Origin: Campylobacterales bacterium
GTDB taxonomy: Bacteria > Campylobacterota > Campylobacteria > Campylobacterales > QNZT01
Direction of reading: 5' to 3'
DNA length: 17,837 nucleotides
Assembly: GCA_027055005.1 (NCBI GenBank)
Contig: JALUNR010000250.1
Span: forward strand, 1-17,837
Shown here in pieces: positions 8,129-14,263 of this stretch (position 1 is the stretch's first letter; every line of letters begins with the position of its first letter). Both the position numbers and the translations under genes were made by a program. Under the pieces are notes generated by a model that was given only the letters and a program-made list of their open reading frames with translations, was not told the DNA's origin and ran no database searches.

Positions 8129-8950
8129 CTATTTTATAGTTGCCTTTTGTCTTAATTCTTCAACTTTGTTTTTAGCCCACATAGCTGTTCTTTGTTGAGC
8201 CATCATACCTTTTAGATTATCTTTTATCTCTGCAAATTTTGCTAACCCAGCTTTTCTTTTGTTTACAACATAAGTTATATTGTAAACACCTTGAACTTCA
8301 ATAGGTTTTTTTACTAAAGTATTTGTTTTCATAGCATATAGCTTTTTGAAAACATCAGCAGGAAAAGCAGTTTTAGGAAGCCAACCAAGATATCCTCTTT
8401 GATGCATCTTTTTTGCTATTGCCATAAGAGTTGCTGGTTTGTTTTTACTATTTTTTATTTGTTTATAAATCTTATCAGCTTCTTTTTTATCTTTTGTAGC
8501 AATACTTGCTATTTCTACACTTTCAGGGAACTTAAACTTAGCTTTATTTTTGTTAAAAAAATCTTTTGCTTCTTTATCTGTTATCTTCATACTTCTTGCT
8601 TTTTTTGCCAGCATAATTCTAACAGCAATAGAACCTTTTATATTATTTATTTGTTCTTTAGTCAAATCTTTTTTTGTTTTAGCCTTATATGCTTTAGAAA
8701 TAGCATCTTTTTGAGCTTTAAATATTTTTTGAAAATTTTTATCTTTTTCTACCCCACTTTTAAGTGCATAATTCATCATCAGATTTTCATTTATAAGTTG
8801 ATTTTTCACTATCTTCTGTTTTTGCTTATCAAGCTTTGTGTACTGAGGAATAATATCATCAGTAATAGCCTGTCCATTAACTGTAACAATAGTAGTCGAT
8901 GCAAATATAAAACTACTTAAAAAAAGTAACCCTGTTAGTATTTTTTTCAT
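8129..8950 (-). CDS. Periplasmic SurA/PEB4-like peptidyl-prolyl cis-trans isomerase
   Basis: 273 residues. An N-terminal signal peptide (MKKILTGLLFLSSFIFA) is followed by TTIVTVNGQAITDD, the standard opening of the SurA_N/PrsA chaperone domain. A Lys-rich helical chaperone region runs to about residue 130. A parvulin-type (PpiC) domain then spans about 132-232: FFNKNKAKFKFPESVEIASI, then the GYLGWLP motif, and a C-terminal strand. A closing helix follows. Family members (PEB4/CBF2 in Campylobacter) assist folding of outer-membrane proteins in the periplasm. The ribosome-binding site AAGGAT (8957-8962) supports the ATG chosen. It is first in the operon with tmk, hisS and mutS7. Isomerase activity of the domain is inferred, since the related PEB4 acts mostly as a chaperone. 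Confidence 0.9.
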   Translation of the reverse strand: MKKILTGLLFLSSFIFASTTIVTVNGQAITDDIIPQYTKLDKQKQKIVKNQLINENLMMNYALKSGVEKDKNFQKIFKAQKDAISKAYKAKTKKDLTKEQINNIKGSIAVRIMLAKKARSMKITDKEAKDFFNKNKAKFKFPESVEIASIATKDKKEADKIYKQIKNSKNKPATLMAIAKKMHQRGYLGWLPKTAFPADVFKKLYAMKTNTLVKKPIEVQGVYNITYVVNKRKAGLAKFAEIKDNLKGMMAQQRTAMWAKNKVEELRQKATIK

Positions 8951-9040
8951 TAATCTATCCTTAAAAATTTTTTGCAGTTTATCAAAACCGACTTAATATT
9001 ACTGCTATATTGTTAATAAATCGTATATAATCCATCTTTT

Positions 9041-9940
9041 TTATTTTGTTTTTATAGATTTTAAATAAATAGACAAAGATATCAAAAGCATTGATAATGC
9101 ACCTATAATATAAACAGCATTTATTAACTTACTTGGATCTATCATCGCAAACTTAAACACTAACATTAAAGATTCAATAGCCAAAGCTATTATAATAGAA
9201 CCTAAAAATCTTACCATAGTTTTATGTATATCATCTGTTGCTTGTTTTTTATGATGTCCTAAAACTTCTTCTTCAAATATAGCCTTTACAAGATCAAAAA
9301 TAGCAAGAGAAAGAGTTAGTAAAATAGTTGCTTCAAACATTTCTTTGATATCAATATTATTTATATTTAATCCATGTCCTAAAAAGCCTTGAATACTCTT
9401 TGCAAAAAGTAAAACAGCTATTAGCAAAAGTGCCACTGAAAAAGCAGCATAAGCAAACTTTGAAGCTTTACCAAACCAAGAATCCACAGAACTAGGATGT
9501 ACCATTTGAAGTACATGTTCAAGAGAAATATCAACACACACGATAAATTTTAATTCATTTTTTTCATTGTAAATAGGAGATGAAACAGTAACTACCATCG
9601 TATTTCCAAGTAGTGAGGGATAAGGATTTGTTAAAATACATCTTTTTTCTCTTACTGCTCTATAATAATAAGCACGATCTAGTCTATTTTTACCAAAACC
9701 TTTATCTTTAAATTTTAAATTATTACTAGTATTTTTAGTAATCTGTTCGCCTTTAGAATCTAAAACATAGATTGCTTCATATTGTGTGAGATTTTTTTTA
9801 AGTTTTTTTATTGCAGTTTGTATGCTAGTTAATGATACATCTTTTGTTTTATTTGGTAAAGTCCGTGATAAAAGATAGCAAAAATATGCCCTCGCCTTTG
9901 TTCTTATTTCTGAAAATTCTTGTATCTCTTGTATAACCAT
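9041..9940 (-). CDS. Cache/PDC-like sensor domain protein with four C-terminal membrane segments
   Basis: 299 residues from the ATG at 9938-9940. This start is preferred over an in-frame GTG 9 bases upstream because GAGAAAAGG sits 8 bases before the ATG but would abut the GTG. Residues about 1-150 resemble a PDC/Cache sensor: AIYVLDSKGEQITKN, then RAYYYRAVREKRCILTNPY, then TVSSPIYNEKNELKFIV and CVDISLE. Four hydrophobic helices follow at about 162-182, 201-222, 243-265 and 272-294, with no kinase, GGDEF, methyl-accepting or HAMP output domain. Unusually there is no signal peptide or transmembrane helix ahead of the sensor domain, so its side of the membrane is uncertain. Proteins of this layout recur in Campylobacterota without a known function. 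It stands alone between the heat-shock genes and the isomerase operon, in the same direction. Confidence 0.75.
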   Translation of the reverse strand: MVIQEIQEFSEIRTKARAYFCYLLSRTLPNKTKDVSLTSIQTAIKKLKKNLTQYEAIYVLDSKGEQITKNTSNNLKFKDKGFGKNRLDRAYYYRAVREKRCILTNPYPSLLGNTMVVTVSSPIYNEKNELKFIVCVDISLEHVLQMVHPSSVDSWFGKASKFAYAAFSVALLLIAVLLFAKSIQGFLGHGLNINNIDIKEMFEATILLTLSLAIFDLVKAIFEEEVLGHHKKQATDDIHKTMVRFLGSIIIALAIESLMLVFKFAMIDPSKLINAVYIIGALSMLLISLSIYLKSIKTK

Positions 9941-9982
9941 AAAGAACACCTTTTCTCATAATTATATCACAAGAAACTATAA

Positions 9983-10012
9983 TAAAGTAGAGGAGATACA
10001 TCCCCTACTTTA
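9983..10012 (-). terminator. Hairpin terminator of the hsp20 pair
   Basis: On the minus strand, 8-bp outer arms (TAAAGTAG/CTACTTTA) continue through a G-U wobble into three more pairs, around a 6-base loop. The stop codon of the second hsp20 gene (10005-10007) lies inside the stem. The tract after the stem is T-rich but interrupted (TTATAGTTT), so termination may be only moderately efficient. Confidence 0.55.
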
Positions 10013-10430
10013 CAGAAATACTTTTTGCTTTTCTTGCCTCTTCTTTTTCTAAAGTTATATAAAGTCTTCCATCTTCGTATTTTGCATCTATTTTATCTTT
10101 ATCTATACCTTCAGGCAAAGTAAAACTCCTAGAAATAAGTCCAAAATTACTCTCACATAAATAATAATCATCTCTTTTTACTTGATTTTTAAATCTTCTT
10201 AGAGCCTTAACCGTAAGAATATTATCTTCTACTTTAAGCTCTATATCCTTTTTATCAACCCCTGGCAAATCAACTTCTATCTGAAAACTATCATTATTTT
10301 TCTTTGCCAAGTTTGCAAATGGTAGATGACTTGCTACATTTGCAAAAGTATCTTTAGCTATTTCTAAGCCTTGCTCTAGTTTTTCTTCAACTGTATTTCC
10401 AACTTCTTTTGCTTTTTTTACAACATCCAT
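10005..10430 (-). CDS. Small heat-shock protein, Hsp20/alpha-crystallin family (second of pair)
   Basis: 141-residue ATP-independent holdase chaperone. The alpha-crystallin domain spans about residues 45-135, with VDLPGVDKKDIELKVEDNIL (typical beta strands), a central segment SRSFTLPEGIDKDKI, and YEDGRLYITLEKE (the strand that bears the family's GxLxI-like motif). The tail ends in ISV, the I-x-I/V motif that docks neighbouring dimers. The N-terminal arm (DVVKKAKEVGNTVEEKLEQG) is strongly charged and helical, unlike that of its upstream partner, so the two could form mixed oligomers with different substrate contacts. A strong ribosome-binding site, AGGAGGTG, precedes the ATG. The gene starts 16 bases after the first hsp20 stop and is followed by a hairpin terminator. 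Confidence 0.94.
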   Translation of the reverse strand: MDVVKKAKEVGNTVEEKLEQGLEIAKDTFANVASHLPFANLAKKNNDSFQIEVDLPGVDKKDIELKVEDNILTVKALRRFKNQVKRDDYYLCESNFGLISRSFTLPEGIDKDKIDAKYEDGRLYITLEKEEARKAKSISVK

Positions 10431-10446
10431 GATGACACCTCCTAGT

Positions 10447-10890
10447 TTATTTTATTTTTATCTTTTTAGGTTTTTTATCTTCATCTTTTGCTTTAGGAAT
10501 AACTATCTCAAGTACACCATTTTCATTTTTAGCCTCTATCTTTTGTACATCAACTTTTTCAGGTAAAGTAAAGCTTCTTGAAAACTTTCCATAACTACTC
10601 TCTACTTTATAGTAGTTATCCTCTTTCATTTCATTTTTCAATTTTCTCTCCCCTGAAATAGTTAAAATATTATCCTCCGTCGTGATATCAATATCATCTT
10701 TCTTGATACCAGGTAAATCTATCTCAACATAATATGCATCGTCTTCTTCTCTTGTATTTACAGATGGTAAAAAAGATGATATTGGATTACCTTTTGTTGT
10801 TTCTACATTATTTATGATATTGTTAAAAAGTTCAAAACTATTTCTCATAGTTTCAAAATCATTGTATGGTTTGTATCTAGTTATAAACAT
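10447..10890 (-). CDS. Small heat-shock protein, Hsp20/alpha-crystallin family (first of pair)
   Basis: 147-residue holdase. The N-terminal arm begins MFITRYKPYNDFETMRNSFE. The alpha-crystallin domain runs from about 44 to 137: YYVEIDLPGIKKDDIDI, then ISGERKLKNEMKEDNYYK, SFTLPEKVDVQKI, and NENGVLEIVIPK, where the GVLEI strand motif is clear. The C-terminal tail KKIKIK supplies the I-x-I oligomerisation motif. It aggregates with unfolding proteins under heat or oxidative stress and hands them to Hsp70/ClpB. The ribosome-binding site GGAGG is perfect and 6 bases from the ATG, but can pair with a CCUCC immediately upstream. No HspR or CIRCE (HrcA) box is seen upstream. It is transcribed with the second hsp20. 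Confidence 0.95.
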   Translation of the reverse strand: MFITRYKPYNDFETMRNSFELFNNIINNVETTKGNPISSFLPSVNTREEDDAYYVEIDLPGIKKDDIDITTEDNILTISGERKLKNEMKEDNYYKVESSYGKFSRSFTLPEKVDVQKIEAKNENGVLEIVIPKAKDEDKKPKKIKIK

Positions 10891-10896
10891 TTTGCA

Positions 10897-10920
10897 CCTC
10901 CAAAAATTTTTTTCAGGAGG
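10897..10920 (-). promoter_or_regulatory. Possible ribosome-binding-site-masking hairpin in the hsp20 leader
   Basis: On the minus strand a CCUCC (10916-10920) is perfectly complementary to the GGAGG ribosome-binding site (10897-10901). A short A-rich/U-rich inner stem lies between them. The melting behaviour would fit an RNA thermometer. The caveat is a TATAAT at 10921-10926 just upstream: if that is the -10 box, transcripts would start inside the upstream arm and the hairpin could not form. The transcription start decides the matter. Confidence 0.4.
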
Positions 10921-10960
10921 ATTATATAAAACATATTGACAAAATCGATGCTACTTTAGT

Positions 10961-11070
10961 TGCATTTTTACAAAAAGTTTATATTTTTTAAAAGTTTTTT
11001 TGTATCGATAATATTTTTTTCTTAATAATACCTACTTGTTGTAACTTAAGTGTCTTTCTACAACTTGTCT
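10961..11070 (-). repeat. Direct repeat copy A: frameshifted fossil of the Crp/Fnr gene 3' end
   Basis: These 110 bases match 11707-11821 (115 bases) in the same orientation. They differ by one substitution, one missing T in a T-run and a missing 4-base segment near 11046. The copy corresponds to the last 35 codons and stop of the Crp/Fnr gene but is out of frame and has no gene body. The match breaks down after about 11070. It lies about 70 bases upstream of the hsp20 start, where the original regulator end would be expected. Confidence 0.9.
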
Positions 11071-11094
11071 TACAAGTTCAGGTAAATCTGTTAA

Positions 11095-11122
11095 TTGAAG
11101 AATAATCTATTTCTGATATACT
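11095..11122 (+). promoter_or_regulatory. Probable promoter of the toxin-antitoxin cassette
   Basis: TTGAAG (11095-11100) and TATACT (11117-11122) are separated by 16 bases. They are followed by the AGGAG ribosome-binding site (11138-11142) and the antitoxin ATG at 11148. The promoter lies inside the unique insert, so the cassette carries its own expression signal. Confidence 0.5.
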
Positions 11123-11147
11123 TAAAATAAAAAGTCTAGGAGTTTTT

Positions 11148-11399
11148 ATGCAATTAACCATTAATATATCTAATAAACAGCTTTTTGATAAAATAGTATG
11201 GTTGTTAAATAGCTTTAAAAATCAAGGTCTGGAGATTGTAGAGAATAAGCATATAGATTTTTTTAAATCCGATGATTCAGAAGAGAATGTTTTAAGTAGT
11301 TTCAGAGATGCTATCAAAGATATAAAAAAATTAAAAGATGGTGATAACTCTGTACTCTATAATGGTTCTCTTGATGATATGATGAGAGAGTTAAGATAA
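11148..11399 (+). CDS. Antitoxin of a type II toxin-antitoxin pair (intact)
   Basis: 83-residue acidic small protein. It opens MQLTINISNKQLFDKIVWLL, a beta strand plus helix typical of the DNA-binding/dimerisation end of small antitoxins. A middle part (KHIDFFKSDDSEENVLSSF) and a helical Asp/Glu/Lys-rich tail ending MMRELR follow, which would wrap the toxin. AGGAG lies 5 bases before the ATG. One base separates its stop from the toxin reading frame, the standard antitoxin-toxin arrangement. No recognised DNA-binding fold can be named with certainty from sequence alone; the identification rests on size, composition and the RelE/ParE remnant downstream. It is complete although its partner is broken, so it may be an orphan that still binds its own promoter or neutralises related toxins. 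Confidence 0.75.
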   Translation: MQLTINISNKQLFDKIVWLLNSFKNQGLEIVENKHIDFFKSDDSEENVLSSFRDAIKDIKKLKDGDNSVLYNGSLDDMMRELR

Positions 11400-11400
11400 A

Positions 11401-11684
11401 ATGGATAGTTTATCTATTATCCCATTTAAAACTTTTGTAAAAGATGTTAAAAAACTCAAAAAAAGATACAAAAATATTTTAGATGATATTGAGGAGTTTA
11501 TAAAGTCAGAATAAAAAATAGCAATAAAAACCAAGGTAAAAGTAGTGGTTATCGTGTTATAAGCTGTTTTATTGATGAAAATAATACTCTCTATCTTGTC
11601 AAAATGTATGATAAAAGTGAAATTGAGAGTATTAAAACTTCAAAATTACTTGAAATTATAGAAGATGAATTAGGTATGCATTAA
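11401..11684 (+). pseudogene. RelE/ParE-family toxin, inactivated by internal deletion and frameshift
   Basis: The first frame reads MDSLSIIPFKTFVKDVKKLK and on to IEEFIKSE, then stops at 11512-11514 after 37 codons. A second frame from about 11508 reads RIKNSNKNQGKSSGYRVI, then the FIDENNTLYLVKMYDKSEIE and LLEIIEDELGMH segments, to a stop at 11682-11684. Together these are the two ends of a RelE/ParE-type toxin (N-terminal helical hairpin; then beta-sheet with K-S-x-GYRVI and the YDKSE motif). The stretch that normally joins them, roughly 15-20 residues containing a P/G-rich turn and a strand, is absent and the phase changes. A deletion whose length is not a multiple of three explains this. 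Catalytic-end residues survive but cannot be translated with the N-terminus. Confidence 0.85.
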
Positions 11685-11685
11685 G

Positions 11686-11701
11686 TTGTAATAATTTACA
11701 A
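11686..11701. terminator. Short hairpin between converging toxin remnant and Crp/Fnr gene
   Basis: TTGTAA-TAAT-TTACAA gives 6-bp perfect arms and a 4-base loop just after the toxin stop. There is no strong T-run on either side and the arms are AT-rich, so this may be a weak bidirectional terminator or a chance palindrome. Confidence 0.25.
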
Positions 11702-11706
11702 GCTCT

Positions 11707-11821
11707 TGCATTTTTACAAAAAGTTTATCTTTTTTAAAAGTTTTTTTGTATCGATAATATTTTTTTTCTTAATAATACCTACTTGTTGTAACTCTTTTAA
11801 GTGTCTTTCTACAACTTGTCT
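11707..11821 (-). repeat. Direct repeat copy B: in-frame 3' end of the Crp/Fnr gene
   Basis: Partner of the repeat at 10961-11070. The two starts are 746 bases apart and enclose the antitoxin and broken toxin. This copy encodes residues 175-209 of the regulator in frame, including the stop codon at 11714-11716. It is therefore the functional end of the present-day gene. Confidence 0.9.
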
Positions 11822-12343
11822 AACAGTTCCTATCATATTTGCAATCTCAGTATTTGATAAGCTATTGATTAGATTATATTTTGAACTTTTTGGATCTAAG
11901 TTTTGCAAAATAAGCTTTATCAATCTTTGTGAAGTACTATAAAGTGATAAATCAGTTGCTAACTCTTCTATCTCTCTTATTTGCTTAGCAATATATGGAA
12001 AAAATCTTTTATTAAACTCTTGATTTGTAGATAATAACTTTCTAACACTTTCTATTGGCATTTGTACCAATTTTACATCTTCCAAAACTTCATACATAAC
12101 ATCATGTGGTTTTCCATCCAAAAGCACAATAACATCAAACATATCACTATTTCTTAATATAAAAATAGTTTGTTTCTTGTTCGTTTTTAGATTTAGTTGA
12201 TAAGTTTTTATTTTACCCTCTATGATGATATAAAAATACTTTTCAATCTCGCCATTTGTTAAAATAACCTCACCCTTTTTAAAGCTAATAAATCTAGCAT
12301 CACTTTTCTCATCTAAAAAATTTTTAATATCATAAGTTTGCAA
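11714..12343 (-). CDS. Crp/Fnr-family transcriptional regulator
   Basis: 209 residues. Residues about 15-100 form a cyclic-nucleotide-binding-like beta barrel (FKKGEVILTNGEIEKYFYII, IEGKIKTYQL, FDVIVLLDGKPHDVMYEVLE). A long dimerisation helix lies at about 105-135. The C-terminal Crp-type winged helix-turn-helix is LSNTEIANMIGTVRQVVERH, then LKELQQVGII (162-191). There are no cysteines, so it is not an oxygen-sensing Fnr with an Fe-S cluster, and the R-S/T residues of true cAMP-binding Crp are not evident, so the effector is unknown. The start is TTG (12341-12343), supported by AGGAGA (12349-12354) five bases upstream; no in-frame ATG lies nearby. It is divergent from speA with 105 bases between. 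Its last 35 codons lie in one of two direct repeats, which suggests a replaced 3' end. Confidence 0.9.
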   Translation of the reverse strand: MQTYDIKNFLDEKSDARFISFKKGEVILTNGEIEKYFYIIIEGKIKTYQLNLKTNKKQTIFILRNSDMFDVIVLLDGKPHDVMYEVLEDVKLVQMPIESVRKLLSTNQEFNKRFFPYIAKQIREIEELATDLSLYSTSQRLIKLILQNLDPKSSKYNLINSLSNTEIANMIGTVRQVVERHLKELQQVGIIKKKNIIDTKKLLKKINFL

Positions 12344-12361
12344 ACTATTCTCCTGTTTATT

Positions 12362-12370
12362 AGTATATCA
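12362..12370 (-). promoter_or_regulatory. Extended -10 promoter element for the Crp/Fnr gene
   Basis: On the minus strand TGA-TATACT (TGn plus -10 hexamer) sits just upstream of the AGGAGA ribosome-binding site. No good -35 hexamer is seen, which is common in Campylobacterota. Transcription would start near 12355, giving a very short leader. Confidence 0.45.
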
Positions 12371-12398
12371 CAAAAACTCTAACACTATTTATTACGAT

Positions 12399-12420
12399 TT
12401 TTATCAAAAAACAGATAAAA
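12399..12420. promoter_or_regulatory. Inverted repeat in the Crp/Fnr-speA divergent spacer
   Basis: TTTTATC and GATAAAA form 7-bp perfect arms with 8 bases between, in the 105-base spacer shared by the two divergent genes. It could be an operator for the adjacent regulator, but does not match the Fnr (TTGAT-N4-ATCAA) site, and AT-rich palindromes arise easily by chance. Confidence 0.25.
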
Positions 12421-12448
12421 TCACCTAAAAATATACTTAGGAAGAGCT

Positions 12449-14263
12449 TTGCAAAGATATGGTCTTGATTTTTGGGGGGATGATAACTTTTTCATAAAAG
12501 ATGGGTTGGTAAAACTAAACTATCTCTCTTCCCCATCTCTTTATAACATAGTTTCCGACATACGAAAAGATGGGCTTAAAGGTCCTATTATTTTGAGATT
12601 TCCTCACCTTGTAAAAAAGCAGATTGATAAGATTTTTTCTGAGTTTAGTCGGGCTTTTACTGAGCTTGATTATGGTGGAAAGTTTAGTGCCGTTTATCCT
12701 CTAAAAGTAAACCAAAATCCAAATCTTTTAAACTCTATTTTAGAAGCTTCAAACTCTTATGAATATGGACTAGAGGCTGGAAGCAAAGCCGAACTATTGA
12801 TAGCTATGGCAAGTTTAAACAACAACTCTCCTTTAACAGTAAATGGTTTTAAAGACAAAGAACTTATCTCTTTGGGATTTTTATCTGCTAACATGGGACA
12901 AAATATCACATTAACAATAGAGGGTATAAATGAGTTAGAAACTATCATAGAAATGGCAAAAGAATATACTGTTTTACCAAAAATAGGACTTAGAATAAGA
13001 CTTCACTCTTTAGGTGTCGGACTTTGGGCAAAAAGTGGTGGTATAAACTCAAAATTTGGACTTAGTGCTACTGAACTTATAACAGCAATGGAGCTTTTAA
13101 AAAAGCATAGTTTGATAGAAAAATTTACAATGATTCATTTTCATATAGGTAGTCAAATAACCTCAATCTCTCCACTAAAAAAAGCTTTAAGAGAAGTTGG
13201 AAATATATATGCTGATCTTATAAAAATGGGTGCAATAAATCTAAATACTATAAATCTAGGTGGTGGTTTAGTTGTAGAATATGGACAAAATATAAAATCA
13301 AAAGTAGCAAATTATTCATTAAATGAGTATGCAAATGATATAGTCTTTATGCTTCAATCCATTTCAAAAGACAAAAAAGTAAAAGAAGCAAATATCATGA
13401 TAGAATCAGGAAGATTTGTAACAGCATCTCATGCAGTACTTGTAGCTCCTGTATATGAACTCTTTTCTCATGATTATCAAGAAAATTTATTGAAACTAAA
13501 AGATAAAAACCCTCCTTTAGTTGATGAACTTAAAGAACTTTATGACTACATAGAACCATCAAATGCTTTAGAGTTTTTACATGATAGTTTGGATCATTTA
13601 AATTCTCTTTTGACTCTTTTTGATTTGGGATATATAGATATTTATGATAGATCAAATAGTGAGATTTTAACTCATCTTATTATCCAAAAAGCTATATTTT
13701 TATTGGATGATATGAATTCAAATGAACTTTTAAAGATAGAAAATCAGATTCAAGAAAAATATCTTGTAAATTTTTCAATATTTCAAAGTTTACCTGATTT
13801 TTGGGGATTAAAACAAACTTTTCCAGTTATGCCACTATCAAAACTAGATAAAAAACCAACTAGAAGTGCATCACTTTGGGATATTACTTGTGATAGTGAT
13901 GGAGAGATAAGTTTTGATAAAAAAAATCCTCTGTATCTACACAATATAGATGTAAAAAAAGAAGATTATTTTTTAGGATTTTTTTTAGTAGGAGCATATC
14001 AAGAAGTGTTGGGAATGAAACACAACCTTTTTGAAAAACCAACAGAAGTTAGTGTTTATATAGATGATAAAGGTTACAAGTTAAAAGATATGATAGAATC
14101 AAATAGTATTTATACTACTTTAAACTCTTTGGGATATGATGTAAAAAAGTTAAAAAACAAACTCAAAAACAATATAAAAAATAGTAATGATTTTAAAAAA
14201 TTAAATGAGCTTTTTAAAGATAACTCATATCTTAGAACATTTATAAATCAGGAAGAAAAATGA
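12449..14263 (+). CDS. speA: Biosynthetic arginine decarboxylase (PLP-dependent)
   Basis: 604-residue enzyme converting arginine to agmatine, first step of the polyamine route in many Campylobacterota. It is an alanine-racemase-fold decarboxylase. The PLP lysine is K86 in VYPLKVNQNPN. HFHIGSQ (230-236) and the GGGL phosphate-binding loop (271-274) follow, then ESGRFVTASHAVL (319-331). The C-terminal catalytic motif WDITCDSDG has its cysteine at 481. It is slightly shorter than the E. coli enzyme (about 658), mostly at the ends. The start is TTG (12449-12451), with AGGAAG about five bases upstream, and the family opening YGLDFWGDDNFF lies right after it. It overlaps cysE by 4 bases (ATGA). Confidence 0.94.
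   Translation: MQRYGLDFWGDDNFFIKDGLVKLNYLSSPSLYNIVSDIRKDGLKGPIILRFPHLVKKQIDKIFSEFSRAFTELDYGGKFSAVYPLKVNQNPNLLNSILEASNSYEYGLEAGSKAELLIAMASLNNNSPLTVNGFKDKELISLGFLSANMGQNITLTIEGINELETIIEMAKEYTVLPKIGLRIRLHSLGVGLWAKSGGINSKFGLSATELITAMELLKKHSLIEKFTMIHFHIGSQITSISPLKKALREVGNIYADLIKMGAINLNTINLGGGLVVEYGQNIKSKVANYSLNEYANDIVFMLQSISKDKKVKEANIMIESGRFVTASHAVLVAPVYELFSHDYQENLLKLKDKNPPLVDELKELYDYIEPSNALEFLHDSLDHLNSLLTLFDLGYIDIYDRSNSEILTHLIIQKAIFLLDDMNSNELLKIENQIQEKYLVNFSIFQSLPDFWGLKQTFPVMPLSKLDKKPTRSASLWDITCDSDGEISFDKKNPLYLHNIDVKKEDYFLGFFLVGAYQEVLGMKHNLFEKPTEVSVYIDDKGYKLKDMIESNSIYTTLNSLGYDVKKLKNKLKNNIKNSNDFKKLNELFKDNSYLRTFINQEEK

Noticed and set aside
8399..8920. Open frame of 173 codons on the plus strand opposite the isomerase gene
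   Set aside because: Very rich in Phe, Cys, Ile and Tyr, which is what the reverse complement of a Lys-rich gene gives. No ribosome-binding site or family resemblance, and the minus-strand gene has a signal peptide and full domains.
10891..11147. HspR (CTTGAGT-N7-ACTCAAG) or CIRCE/HrcA element upstream of hsp20
   Set aside because: Looked for by eye and not found. The spacer is taken up by the leader hairpin, the repeat copy and the TA promoter.
11401..11684. Programmed frameshift producing a full toxin
   Set aside because: A simple frame change would leave all residues present. Here a stretch joining the two halves is missing as well, and there is no slippery site with downstream structure at the junction, so deletion is the better reading.
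10961..11821. Insertion sequence or composite transposon explaining the direct repeats
   Set aside because: No transposase, no terminal inverted repeats, and the repeats are coding sequence of the neighbouring regulator gene, not IS ends.
12344..12448. Fnr- or Crp-type box
   Set aside because: The palindromes present do not match TTGAT-N4-ATCAA or TGTGA-N6-TCACA.
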